From positions 44,542-108,541 of the forward strand of contig CANGVA010000009.1 in the NCBI GenBank assembly GCA_947457395.1: a stretch of 64,000 nt of DNA, given 5' to 3'. Position 1 is the first letter of the stretch; the number at the start of each line of letters is the position of its first letter. The notes beneath the pieces were generated by a model. It searched no databases, had not been told where the DNA came from, and worked only from the letters and a program-made list of their open reading frames with translations. Source of the stretch: Bacteroidota bacterium. GTDB taxonomy: Bacteria; Bacteroidota; Bacteroidia; UKL13-3. Position numbers and translations under genes: made by a program. Below, piece after piece: positions 1 through 8,155 of this stretch.

Positions 1-2
1 AA

Positions 3-1640
3 TACCAGTTTTTAAACTTGAAAGAACCCTTTTTATGCAAGCTGGCTGAGTTGATTGCCGATGGTTTTAAACATGTATTTCCTGAACTATACGCACAAAA
101 AGACTTTGTGGTAAAGGTAATTAGGGAAGAAGAGATGAGTTTTTTGAAAACCATTAGTAATGGTATGAATATTTTAAATGCAAAGTTTAGCTCACCAAAT
201 AAAATAATCAATGGAGCTGATGCATTTGAGTTGTCAGATACGTATGGGTTTCCGCTTGACCTTACACAGTTAATTTCGCGTGAGAATGGTTTTGAAGTGG
301 ATGTAAAAGGATATGAAGTTGCATTACTGGCGCAAAAAGAACGCAGCCGCAAGGCAACTGAGTTAACTACAGAGGATTGGGTATTGATTGGTGAGGAAAA
401 TCCAACTCAATTTCTGGGCTATGAGCAAACGGAAGCGGCAGTAAACATCATTAAATACCGCAAAGTAAAAGCCAAAGGAAAAGAAAGTTATCAGTTGGTA
501 TTTAACCAAACGCCTTTTTATCCTGAAGGTGGCGGACAGGTGGGAGATACCGGATACATTAGCAATGCGAATGAGAAGATATTGATTACAGATACTAAAA
601 AGGAAAACAACCTGATTATACATTTTACCGAGCGTTTACCAGAGAATGTTGAGGCAGTTTTTACTGCATCAGTTGATGAACAAAAACGTACATTAACAGA
701 AAATAACCACAGTGCTACACATTTGCTGCATGCAGCCTTGCGCAAAGTACTTGGTGAACATGTACAACAAAAAGGTTCGCTGGTTAATGATGCCTACCTG
801 CGTTTTGATTTCTCGCATTTTGCTGCCATGTCCGCAGACGAAATAGTTGCAGTAGAAAAATTGGTGAATGAAAAAATCAGACAAAACATCGTACTGGATG
901 AACGCAGAAATGTGCCAATTGCGGAAGCCCAAACCATGGGAGCCATGATGTTGTTTGGTGAAAAGTATGGCGAAAGTGTAAGGGTTATCACTTTTGATGA
1001 GCGCTACTCTCGTGAGCTTTGCGGAGGCACACATGTTAAAGCAACCGGACAGATAGGATATTTTAAAATTGTAACTGAAGTTGCTGTTGCAGCGGGTGTA
1101 AGACGTATTGAAGCCATAACAGCAATTGCGGTAGAAGAGCTGGTAAATAAACAATGGAGCACACTTAATGAGATAAAGGAATTACTAAAGGCAAAGGATG
1201 TAATAAAATCGGTAGAAGCACTGGTTCAGGAGAAGGTTGATTTGCAAAAGAAACTAGAGGGTTTTGAAAATGAGAAAACCAATTTCATTAAACAACAAAT
1301 AAAGCCTGCTATAAAATCTATTAATGGAATTAATGTGCTGGTGTCTGAGGTAGAGATACCCAACACGGATCAATTAAAAAATCTTTCGTTTCAGTTGCGC
1401 AATGAAACAGAGAATCTGTTTTGTGTATTAGGTTGCATGCTTCATGGCAAACCCATGTTAAGTATTATTATTTCTGATAACCTGGTGGCTGAGAAAAAAT
1501 TGCATGCAGGCAATATTGTAAAAGAATTGGCCAAGGAAATACAAGGTGGTGGCGGTGGACAGCCATTTTATGCAACAGCAGGCGGTAATAGGGCAGATGG
1601 GTTAAAGGCAGCCTTGCAAAAAGCATATACGTTGATTTAA
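3..1640 (+). CDS. alaS: Alanine--tRNA ligase, 3' part (5' end outside window)
   Basis: Charges tRNA-Ala with alanine in the cytoplasm and edits mischarged Ser/Gly. The frame is open to the left window edge, so the catalytic N-terminus is missing and no start is visible here; a TTG at 18 is internal. Counting from that TTG, what remains is the end of the aminoacylation/tRNA-recognition region (FELSDTYGFPLD near 70-81), the editing domain with HSATH at 231-235 and CGGTH at 335-339 (the four zinc/editing-site ligands), a short coiled stretch near 395-430, and the C-terminal DHHA1/C-Ala domain ending in a glycine-rich GGGGGQPF motif near 512. About 545 residues of an expected 870 are present. A hairpin follows the stop, but its U-tract serves the opposite strand. 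Confidence 0.97.
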   Translation, partial: YQFLNLKEPFLCKLAELIADGFKHVFPELYAQKDFVVKVIREEEMSFLKTISNGMNILNAKFSSPNKIINGADAFELSDTYGFPLDLTQLISRENGFEVDVKGYEVALLAQKERSRKATELTTEDWVLIGEENPTQFLGYEQTEAAVNIIKYRKVKAKGKESYQLVFNQTPFYPEGGGQVGDTGYISNANEKILITDTKKENNLIIHFTERLPENVEAVFTASVDEQKRTLTENNHSATHLLHAALRKVLGEHVQQKGSLVNDAYLRFDFSHFAAMSADEIVAVEKLVNEKIRQNIVLDERRNVPIAEAQTMGAMMLFGEKYGESVRVITFDERYSRELCGGTHVKATGQIGYFKIVTEVAVAAGVRRIEAITAIAVEELVNKQWSTLNEIKELLKAKDVIKSVEALVQEKVDLQKKLEGFENEKTNFIKQQIKPAIKSINGINVLVSEVEIPNTDQLKNLSFQLRNETENLFCVLGCMLHGKPMLSIIISDNLVAEKKLHAGNIVKELAKEIQGGGGGQPFYATAGGNRADGLKAALQKAYTLI

Positions 1641-1675
1641 AATAAAAACAGCCGTTAAATTTTGTTTAACGGCTG
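1640..1675 (-). terminator. Rho-independent terminator of the yebC gene
   Basis: A perfect 11-bp stem, CAGCCGTTAAA with TTTAACGGCTG and a 5-nt loop, lies between the convergent alaS and YebC genes. The run of T follows the stem only when read on the minus strand, so it terminates the YebC transcript. On the plus strand it is a hairpin with no U-tract. Confidence 0.75.
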
Positions 1676-1702
1676 CGGGATAACTTATTCTTTACTTAGC
1701 GT

Positions 1703-2413
1703 TTACTTCATGTTGTGCCACACATTGGTCACATCATCGTCTTCCTCAATCACCTCCATAAGTTTATTTACTTCTTCTTCCTGTACTTCTGTGAGCTCAA
1801 CGTAGGTTGTAGGTACGCGCTGCAATTCAGCATTGGTAATTTCAATCTTACGATCTTCCAGCGCTTTTTGCATGGCACCAAACTCAGTAAAAGGAACCTG
1901 AATAATCAAATTACCTTCCCCATCATCTTCCATTTCTTCCATTCCAAAATCTATTAACTCCAGTTCCAATTCTTCCAGGTTTAAATTGGCTTTGGGTATT
2001 CTAAAAACACCTTTGCGCTCAAACAGAAAATCAAGAGATCCGGACACCACCATCTGTCCACCTTTTTTATTAAAGTAGCTGCGCAGGTTTGCTACTGTTC
2101 TGGTTGGGTTATCGGTAGCGGTTTCAATAATCAATGCTACTCCATGCAGCGCTTTGCCTTCATAGGCAATTTCTTCAAAGTCTTTGTCCTGCTTGCTATT
2201 TGCACGTTGGATGGCACCCTCAATATTGGCCTTGGGCATATTGGCCGCCTTGGCGTTGGCAATAATGGCACGCAAGCGGGAGTTACCCTCCGGATCTGGT
2301 CCACCGGCCTTCACTGCAATGGCAATTTCTTTCCCAAATTTGGTGAATGCCTGACTCATTTTATTGTATCGGGCAAACATCTTGTGCTTACGCTTTTCAA
2401 ATATCCTTCCCAT
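1703..2413 (-). CDS. YebC/PmpR family transcription or translation regulator
   Basis: Cytoplasmic protein of the YebC/PmpR/TACO1 family. Family members are described as DNA-binding regulators and, more recently, as factors that help ribosomes through difficult sequences. The 236 residues match the usual length (about 240). Seen directly: the N-terminal basic MGRIFEKRKHKMFARYNKMS segment in the usual position of GHSKW, then PDPEGNSRLRAIIANAKAANMP, the GVALIIETATDN core and an acidic C-terminal tail (EEDDDVTNVWHN). The ATG at 2413 is the first start that preserves the N-terminal family block. It is monocistronic, convergent with alaS and has its own terminator. Its target here cannot be read from the sequence. 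Confidence 0.93.
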   Translation of the reverse strand: MGRIFEKRKHKMFARYNKMSQAFTKFGKEIAIAVKAGGPDPEGNSRLRAIIANAKAANMPKANIEGAIQRANSKQDKDFEEIAYEGKALHGVALIIETATDNPTRTVANLRSYFNKKGGQMVVSGSLDFLFERKGVFRIPKANLNLEELELELIDFGMEEMEDDGEGNLIIQVPFTEFGAMQKALEDRKIEITNAELQRVPTTYVELTEVQEEEVNKLMEVIEEDDDVTNVWHNMK

Positions 2414-2493
2414 GTTTAGAATGTTGGTTTTTTATTGCTACCCAATTTAGGAGCATTTACTTTATTAATTTCAAATACTGTTCTTCAAACCAA

Positions 2494-3288
2494 TTACCAC
2501 TTTCCGTCACCATCCAGTATATTTCCTAAGCCGCCCAGAATACTGCCTTCCTCTTTGCGCGCATAAGTTCCGTAGGCCATGATTCTGCCAGCTAGCCGGC
2601 TGATAGGTAAGGATTGTATCCAAACTTTACCTGGGCCTGATAGCGTTGCAAAAAATACGCCTTCGCCTCCAAACAGGGTATTTTTAATGCCACCTACAAA
2701 TTGAATATCATAATTTACCTCTTTAGTAAATGCTACTACACAGCCCGTATCAATCTTTAACAATTCTCCGGGTTGCAGGGTACGTTCAATTACGTGGCCA
2801 CCTGAATGCACAAATGCCAAACCATCACCTTCCAGCTTTTGCATAATAAAGCCTTCACCACCAAATAATCCTGTACCCAGTTTGCGCTGAAATTCTATAC
2901 CTACGCTAACTCCTTTTGCAGCGCACAAAAAAGAATCTTTCTGGCAAACAATTTTACCTCCCAGTTCATATAAATCCATTGGAATGATTTTGCCGGGATA
3001 AGGTGAAGCAAAACTCACCTGTTTTTTACCTTGTCCTATGTTTGTGTAAGCTGTCATGAATAAATTTTCTCCGGTCAGCAGTCGTTTACCTGCGGAAAAT
3101 AGTTTACCCAGAATACCACTTTGTTGTTGCGAGCCATCACCAAATAGCGTTTGCATGTCAACGCCATTATCCATCATCATAAAACTTCCGGGCTCTGCAA
3201 TAACTGTTTCCTGAGGATCTAGTTCTATTTCTACACATTGCATTTCATTGCCTAAAATGCGATAGTCTATTTCGTGATTGGTTTTCAT
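2494..3288 (-). CDS. TIGR00266/AIM24-like beta-barrel protein
   Basis: A 264-residue protein of the AIM24/TIGR00266 family, whose biochemical role is not settled; eukaryotic AIM24 is a mitochondrial inner-membrane protein. Visible family marks are the N-terminal VEIELDPQETVIAEPGSFMMMD, the repeated FGGEG motifs (GLFGGEGFIMQKLEGDG near 140-157 and LFGGEGVFFATLSGPG near 205-220) and a glycine-rich C-terminus. There is no signal peptide or membrane segment. It stands alone on the minus strand and is divergent from the Rossmann-fold gene at 3367. The family assignment is firm; the function is not. Confidence 0.85.
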   Translation of the reverse strand: MKTNHEIDYRILGNEMQCVEIELDPQETVIAEPGSFMMMDNGVDMQTLFGDGSQQQSGILGKLFSAGKRLLTGENLFMTAYTNIGQGKKQVSFASPYPGKIIPMDLYELGGKIVCQKDSFLCAAKGVSVGIEFQRKLGTGLFGGEGFIMQKLEGDGLAFVHSGGHVIERTLQPGELLKIDTGCVVAFTKEVNYDIQFVGGIKNTLFGGEGVFFATLSGPGKVWIQSLPISRLAGRIMAYGTYARKEEGSILGGLGNILDGDGKW

Positions 3289-3354
3289 ACGTTACTTATA
3301 AGCTTGGCAAAAGTAATGTTTTGAAATTTGAGTTCAAAAAGACCACCGCTTTGT

Positions 3355-3362
3355 TATATTCG
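3355..3362 (+). promoter_or_regulatory. Possible -7 promoter box (TATATTCG)
   Basis: TATATTCG differs by one base from the Bacteroidota TAnnTTTG box and ends four bases before the ATG at 3367. If it is used, the transcript would begin at or next to the start codon. No clear -33 box is seen. Confidence 0.3.
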
Positions 3363-3366
3363 TTGC

Positions 3367-4020
3367 ATGAAAACAGCTTTAATAGCAGGAGCTTCCGGAT
3401 TAACAGGCAAGCAATGTCTATATCAATGTTTAGAAAGCAATGATTATTTTAAAGTAATTGTATTGGTGAGAAAGCAACTGCCGGTGAAACATGCCAAGCT
3501 TGAACAGGTAGTGGTTGATTATGACCGGCCTGAAACGCTTGCCATTGCTGCCGATGATGTATTCTGCTGCCTGGGAACAACAATAAAAAAGGCTGGTTCA
3601 CAGGATGCATTCAGGAAAGTGGATTTTGTTTATCCGATGGAGTTAGCCAAACAAACGCTGGCAAAAGGTGCTACAGGATTTTTTCTGGTTAGTGCAATTG
3701 GAGCCAATAAGGATTCTTCAATTTTTTATAGCCGTGTAAAGGGCGAATTGGAAGAGACACTTAGGCAGTTGCCATTTAAAACACTTTGTATAGTAAGGCC
3801 GTCTTTATTAATCGGGACACGTACAGAGTTTAGGTTAGGTGAGCGCATAGCACAGATTATTTCAAAGCCACTGGGATTTTTATTCTTTGGCCCACTTAAA
3901 CAATATAAGCCAGTAAAGGATACAGAGGTAGCCAACGCCTTGTTGCTCATTGCTAAAAATAAAACATCCGGTACTACGATTGTAGATAATGCGATGATAA
4001 TAGAAATGAGTGGACAATAA
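3367..4020 (+). CDS. NAD(P)-binding Rossmann-fold oxidoreductase (TIP30/HTATIP2-like)
   Basis: A 217-residue atypical short-chain dehydrogenase. The N-terminus MKTALIAGASGLTG carries the dinucleotide-binding GxxGxxG, followed by FCCLGTT (the usual second-strand region of this subgroup), VDFVYPMELA and a YxxxK-like SRVKGELEE (Ser-Arg-Val-Lys) near residue 125. The ATG at 3367 is chosen over an upstream TTG because the Rossmann strand begins directly at it. The substrate is unknown; members of this clade are usually annotated NAD(P)H-binding or nucleoside-diphosphate-sugar epimerase-like. It is divergent from the AIM24-like gene and convergent with pcm, its stop only 24 bases from pcm's. Confidence 0.8.
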   Translation: MKTALIAGASGLTGKQCLYQCLESNDYFKVIVLVRKQLPVKHAKLEQVVVDYDRPETLAIAADDVFCCLGTTIKKAGSQDAFRKVDFVYPMELAKQTLAKGATGFFLVSAIGANKDSSIFYSRVKGELEETLRQLPFKTLCIVRPSLLIGTRTEFRLGERIAQIISKPLGFLFFGPLKQYKPVKDTEVANALLLIAKNKTSGTTIVDNAMIIEMSGQ

Positions 4021-4044
4021 AAGCAGATGCTTGAAACAGTTTCG

Positions 4045-4695
4045 CTAAGCATCCCAGCCTTCTTCACCAATAAGCGGTACAAAGGCAAAGTCTTTCAATA
4101 CTATTTTTTCAAAAGTCTTCTCGTCCTTTTTTATGATGCATACCATTTTCTGTGTGGCTTCATTGCCAACAGGAATTACCATAATGCCGCCAACGGCAAG
4201 CTGAGACATTAACGCTTTTGGAATAACGGGAGCTCCGGCAGTTACAATAATTTTATCAAAAGGCGCCATTTCAGGCCAACCTTTGGTTCCATCTCCACAG
4301 GTCAGCGTTGGATGATAGCCCATTTTACCAAGGAGCAGTTTGGCCTTTTTATATAGTTTCTCATGACGTTCAATAGAATACAACTTCACACCTAGTTCTA
4401 TTAAAATAGCTGCCTGATAGCCTGAGCCGGTTCCTATTTCTAATACCTTTTCGCCTTTATGTACCTGAAGTACCTGGGTTTGATAAGCAACCGTATATGG
4501 TTGAGAAATGGTTTGCCCTTCGCCAATAGGAAACGCCTTGTCAACATAGGCATGGGCATCAAAGGTCTTGTTGAAGAAATAATGACGCGGTACCTGAAGC
4601 ATGGCCTTTAAAACCGTTTTATCCGTAATGCCTTTGGCCGCAAGCTCTTCCACCAGTTTTTTTCGTGCGCCCTTGTGCTTGTATTCATCTATCAT
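4045..4695 (-). CDS. pcm: Protein-L-isoaspartate O-methyltransferase
   Basis: Transfers a methyl group from S-adenosylmethionine to isoaspartyl residues of damaged proteins, starting their repair in the cytoplasm. Seen: PRHYFFNKTFDAHAYVDKAFPIGEGQTISQPY (substrate loop of the family), the SAM-binding VLEIGTGSGYQAAIL, the acidic SIERHEKL and the GDGTKGWPEMAPFDKIIVTAGAP block. The start is placed at the ATG at 4695 (MIDEYKHKG), giving 216 residues, close to the family's length of about 210; an open frame extends 15 codons upstream but adds nothing conserved. It is monocistronic and convergent with the Rossmann gene. Confidence 0.93.
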   Translation of the reverse strand: MIDEYKHKGARKKLVEELAAKGITDKTVLKAMLQVPRHYFFNKTFDAHAYVDKAFPIGEGQTISQPYTVAYQTQVLQVHKGEKVLEIGTGSGYQAAILIELGVKLYSIERHEKLYKKAKLLLGKMGYHPTLTCGDGTKGWPEMAPFDKIIVTAGAPVIPKALMSQLAVGGIMVIPVGNEATQKMVCIIKKDEKTFEKIVLKDFAFVPLIGEEGWDA

Positions 4696-4853
4696 TGCAA
4701 CTGCAATTACGCTGTTAATAAGGCTTAACTGCATATTCAATTGTGAACACCTGTTTGAAAATGACAGCAGCAGTGTATACTTTTCTGTTTTTTTAGAGTT
4801 TGGGTGTGTGCTTTTCGTTAATAAGTGAACATGGGGGCAGTATTGGTGGCAGA

Positions 4854-4861
4854 TATCTTTG
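4854..4861 (+). promoter_or_regulatory. -7 promoter box TATCTTTG ahead of the Gfo/Idh gene
   Basis: An exact TAnnTTTG box, 12 bases before the ATG at 4874. It predicts a leader of about seven bases. It also covers a TTG at 4859 that would otherwise be a possible start. No convincing -33 box is seen. Confidence 0.4.
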
Positions 4862-4873
4862 ATTTATCAAATT

Positions 4874-5812
4874 ATGATAAAAATAGGCATTATAGGAGCC
4901 AATGAGTTGTGCAAACAGCATATTAGTCAGCTGCAGGCTTTAGACGAATTTGAAATAATCGGCCTATTTGATCAGCATGAGGATAACGCCCATGATATCT
5001 GCAGGCAATTCAACATACCTTATATAAAAGACATTGCCAAGTTGATAGAATCTTCGGATGCGCTTGATATACTGTCGCCTGTAGGTACTCATTTTCGTTA
5101 TGCATCCAAGGCTATTATGCAATCGCGCCATGTATTGCTAAACGGACTCATTTCTGAAGATATCAGGGAAGCCAAGCAACTAAATGAACTGGCCATAGAG
5201 GCCAATGTAAACATGAAGATACTTCATGAAGACAAGTTCCATCCGGAGTTAAAGATGCTTAAACGTCTTACAAAGAAACCTACCTATATTGAGTGTAACC
5301 GTTTTCAGCAGAAGGTTTTAAGCATATCTAACGACTCACTTATTTTTGGTATGCTGCTGCATGATATTGATTTGCTCATTACAGTTGTTGGTTCAAATGT
5401 GCGCAAAGTAGTTGCCAATGCTTCTCGAATTTTTAATGCATATATCGATTTTATAAATGTGAGGATGGAGTTTGAAAATGGTTGTATAGCAAATATTAAT
5501 TGTGGTAATTTTGAGCGTAACGGTGCCAATAAAATCTTAATTTACCAGAAAAGTGATTGCATCTCACTCGATCTTGAAACATTCCAGATATCGCGTATAG
5601 CAAAAAATGAAGAGGGGCTGCTGAATGAAGTACAGGTTAATCAGTCAAAAACAAAATCAGCTGATATTATTCGTAATGAGTTGCAACATTTTGCTCAAAC
5701 CATCTTGAACCGTCAACGCATTACGCATGATACCTATCAATCGTTTCAGTCGCTTCGCATTGCCCATCAAATTATAGAAAAATTGCATCCTACAACGTTA
5801 TTCGATGCGTAG
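4874..5812 (+). CDS. Gfo/Idh/MocA family oxidoreductase
   Basis: NAD(P)-dependent sugar or aminosugar dehydrogenase family, 312 residues. The N-terminal Rossmann domain starts MIKIGIIGANELCKQH (GxxGxxx) and carries the family's SPVGTHFRYASKAI near 75-88. The usual EKP motif after the second half of the Rossmann fold is not evident; LLNGLISEDIREAKQL occupies that place, so the usual catalytic Lys is not obvious. The C-terminal part (130-300) has the mixed alpha/beta fold region with MLLHDIDLLITVVG. It precedes a lipoprotein and a sugar transferase, which suggests a role in envelope polysaccharide precursor metabolism. The missing EKP-like lysine leaves room for a non-catalytic or divergent enzyme. 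Confidence 0.82.
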   Translation: MIKIGIIGANELCKQHISQLQALDEFEIIGLFDQHEDNAHDICRQFNIPYIKDIAKLIESSDALDILSPVGTHFRYASKAIMQSRHVLLNGLISEDIREAKQLNELAIEANVNMKILHEDKFHPELKMLKRLTKKPTYIECNRFQQKVLSISNDSLIFGMLLHDIDLLITVVGSNVRKVVANASRIFNAYIDFINVRMEFENGCIANINCGNFERNGANKILIYQKSDCISLDLETFQISRIAKNEEGLLNEVQVNQSKTKSADIIRNELQHFAQTILNRQRITHDTYQSFQSLRIAHQIIEKLHPTTLFDA

Positions 5813-5848
5813 TAGTAGCATGATATTAGTTTAATCAAACTAATCAAA

Positions 5849-5856
5849 TAATTTTG
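5849..5856 (+). promoter_or_regulatory. -7 promoter box TAATTTTG next to the GTG start at 5864
   Basis: An exact TAnnTTTG match lying seven bases before the GTG start. The expected transcription start would fall on or next to the start codon, giving a leaderless message for the lipoprotein gene. Confidence 0.35.
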
Positions 5857-5863
5857 CATTCCG

Positions 5864-6739
5864 GTGAGAATCGTATTTGTATTATTCTGTCTGTTTGGTT
5901 TAATTACCTCCTGCGCATTGCTTGATAATGAAGAGGCGACTGTACCTGCCTATATTTATGTGCCGAATGTTAAGTTCATAACTCAGCCAAGTAAGGAGGG
6001 CGACAGTATTCATAAGTTTGTAGATGTTTGGATTTCGAGGACGGGTGTGGCCTTGGGCACGATTGGTATACCTGCCTTATTGCCGGTAAAGTTTACTGAT
6101 TCAGCAGATATTACTCTTGATGCAGGAATACTTAAATCGGGTATGAATGATGAACGTATTCCTTATCCGCTTATACAGCCATACACGAAGCGCGTTAGAT
6201 TGTTACCCGGAAAGGTAGATACAATTGTTCCTGAATTTAAGTATTATTCGCAGGCGAAGTTCCCCATTTTTGAAGATTTTGATGTGATAGGTTCATTTTT
6301 CGAATTGAACTCGCTCTATAAACAATCAGGTGATACCATTTTGCGGGTGCAGGATAAACGTGCGTTGGTGCCGGGAAAAAATTCAGGACAACTGGTACTC
6401 TCGCCTACTACAACTACTTATCAATTGATTGCAAGTAATCCGTTAAATGATTTGCCAGGTGGCAATGCACCTGTTTTTTTGGAGTTGGATTACAATACCA
6501 ATTTGCCATTAGATATAGGGTATTATTACAAGGAACCCGGACAGCCAGCAGAAACGCGTGCATCTGTTGTACAACTGTTTCCAACCAATGGCTGGAACAA
6601 AGTTTATATTGCATTGAATCTTGAAATTGCTTCTCGCAGGACAGGAACTTCATTCAGGTTTTACATAGGAACCTTTAATCCACGTTTAGAAAAAGCAGAG
6701 ATTTATCTGGATAACCTAAAAGTAGTTTACCTTGATTAG
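5864..6739 (+). CDS. Putative lipoprotein of unknown function
   Basis: A 291-residue protein I do not recognise. The N-terminus is a lipoprotein signal: hydrophobic residues 3-16 then LITSC with Cys17. The mature part is rich in beta-strand-like sequence and aromatic residues, with no catalytic motif I can name. The start is the GTG at 5864, the only start that keeps the whole signal peptide. Its stop overlaps the TTG start of the sugar transferase by 8 bases, and it follows the Gfo/Idh/MocA gene by 51 bases, so the three probably act together, for example in outer-membrane handling of an exported glycan (inference). The C-terminal ~60 residues (VYIALNLEIASRRTGTSFRF) resemble a jelly-roll end. 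Confidence 0.75.
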   Translation: MRIVFVLFCLFGLITSCALLDNEEATVPAYIYVPNVKFITQPSKEGDSIHKFVDVWISRTGVALGTIGIPALLPVKFTDSADITLDAGILKSGMNDERIPYPLIQPYTKRVRLLPGKVDTIVPEFKYYSQAKFPIFEDFDVIGSFFELNSLYKQSGDTILRVQDKRALVPGKNSGQLVLSPTTTTYQLIASNPLNDLPGGNAPVFLELDYNTNLPLDIGYYYKEPGQPAETRASVVQLFPTNGWNKVYIALNLEIASRRTGTSFRFYIGTFNPRLEKAEIYLDNLKVVYLD

Positions 6740-8153
6740 ACTAAAGCGAAAACATACAGCTTTGTTTGTTATACTTGACTATGCAGCTGCTGTTATAGCG
6801 TGGATTACTTTTTTTGTTTACAGAAGGTATTTTATTGATGCAGGCACCATTCAGGGTTACAGCATGCCTGTTGCTACAGATCAGAACTTATACGTAGGTC
6901 TTGTTTTTGTTCCTGTTTATTGGCTTGTGTTGTATTATCTGGCAGGCAGTTATTCGGATGTTTGGCGTAAGTCCAGAATCAAAGAAATATCAAATACCTT
7001 TTTACTTTCAGTAATGGGTGTAACCATCCTTTTCTTTCTGCTTCTGCTAGATGATCAGGTGCGCTCTTACACGGACTATTATTATACATATGTGTTTTTA
7101 CTTGGCTTACATTTTGCGATAACCGCATTATGCAGAATGGTAATTGCTACGTACATTAAAAAACAGATTGTAAAAGGCAAAATTGGTTTTCCAACTATTA
7201 TCGTTGGTTATAACGAGAAGGCAAAGGCTTTAATTAACGAAATGTCAGATCGTACTTCTTCGCAAGGTTACCTGTTAAAAGGATATGTACTCGCGGAGAC
7301 AGATAATCCTGTAAATGATGCAGGTATTGAATGCTTGGGTACCTATGAAAATTTGCCCGAATTAATAGAGAGGGAAGGTATAGAGGAAGTAATACTGGCC
7401 ATTGAAAGTACACGCCACATGGATATCATTCGGGTAAATAATTTGCTCGAAGGGATGCGCATTAACCTGAAAATTATTCCTGATATTTATGATATGATGT
7501 CGGGTTCTGTGAAGATGCAAAACATCATGGGCACTGCGCTTATAGAAATTAAGCATGAGGTAATGCCACAGTGGCAAAAAGTATTAAAACGTGCCATTGA
7601 TTTGGCTACATCTTTATTGGTACTCATTTTATTTATGCCATTATTTTTTATCCTAGCGTTGGCAGTTAAGTTATCATCACCGGGCCCTGTTTTTTTTAAA
7701 CAAATAAGAATTGGAATGCATGGTAAGCCATTTTATATCTATAAGTTTAGAACCATGTATCAGAATGCAGAGTCAGACGGGCCAGCTTTAGCTAGTAAAT
7801 ATGATTCTCGCATTACCGGAGTCGGCCGTGTACTTCGCAAATACAGACTAGATGAGTTGCCTCAATTTTTTAATGTATTGATTGGAGATATGTCTCTTGT
7901 AGGACCAAGACCTGAGCGTAAATATTTTATTGACCTTATTGTTCAGTTGGCACCACATTACAAACAATTGCATAGGGTTAGACCGGGCATAACATCATGG
8001 GGTCAGGTAAAATATGGTTATGCCGAAAACGTGGAACAAATGGTTGAGCGGCTCAAATTTGATATATTGTACATAGAGAATATGTCAATTGCTGTAGACT
8101 TCCGTATTCTCATTTATACTATTAAAATTATTATACAAGGAAGTGGAAAATAG
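6732..8153 (+). CDS. Undecaprenyl-phosphate sugar phosphotransferase (WcaJ-type)
   Basis: Initiating enzyme of exopolysaccharide or glycan synthesis: transfers a hexose-1-phosphate from a nucleotide sugar to undecaprenyl phosphate at the inner membrane. 473 residues, the normal size. Four N-terminal membrane segments (about 10-140), a CoA-binding-like Rossmann domain (TIIVGYNEKAKALINEM near 155), a fifth hydrophobic segment at 290-312, and the C-terminal catalytic domain with KRAIDL, SPGPVFFKQIRIG, YKFRTM, RKYRLDELPQ and LVGPRPE. The start is a TTG at 6732, within the preceding stop region; the next ATG is far inside the first membrane pair. The 8-base overlap points to translational coupling with the lipoprotein gene. 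Confidence 0.93.
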   Translation: MIRLKRKHTALFVILDYAAAVIAWITFFVYRRYFIDAGTIQGYSMPVATDQNLYVGLVFVPVYWLVLYYLAGSYSDVWRKSRIKEISNTFLLSVMGVTILFFLLLLDDQVRSYTDYYYTYVFLLGLHFAITALCRMVIATYIKKQIVKGKIGFPTIIVGYNEKAKALINEMSDRTSSQGYLLKGYVLAETDNPVNDAGIECLGTYENLPELIEREGIEEVILAIESTRHMDIIRVNNLLEGMRINLKIIPDIYDMMSGSVKMQNIMGTALIEIKHEVMPQWQKVLKRAIDLATSLLVLILFMPLFFILALAVKLSSPGPVFFKQIRIGMHGKPFYIYKFRTMYQNAESDGPALASKYDSRITGVGRVLRKYRLDELPQFFNVLIGDMSLVGPRPERKYFIDLIVQLAPHYKQLHRVRPGITSWGQVKYGYAENVEQMVERLKFDILYIENMSIAVDFRILIYTIKIIIQGSGK

Positions 8154-8155
8154 CT

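Noticed and set aside
693..1154. 153-codon open frame on the minus strand inside alaS
   Set aside because: Runs opposite the conserved editing domain; no family sequence.
4026..4053. Inverted repeat GATGCTT/AAGCATC between the Rossmann gene and pcm
   Set aside because: Short stem, no T-run on either strand, and it overlaps the pcm stop; not a sure terminator.
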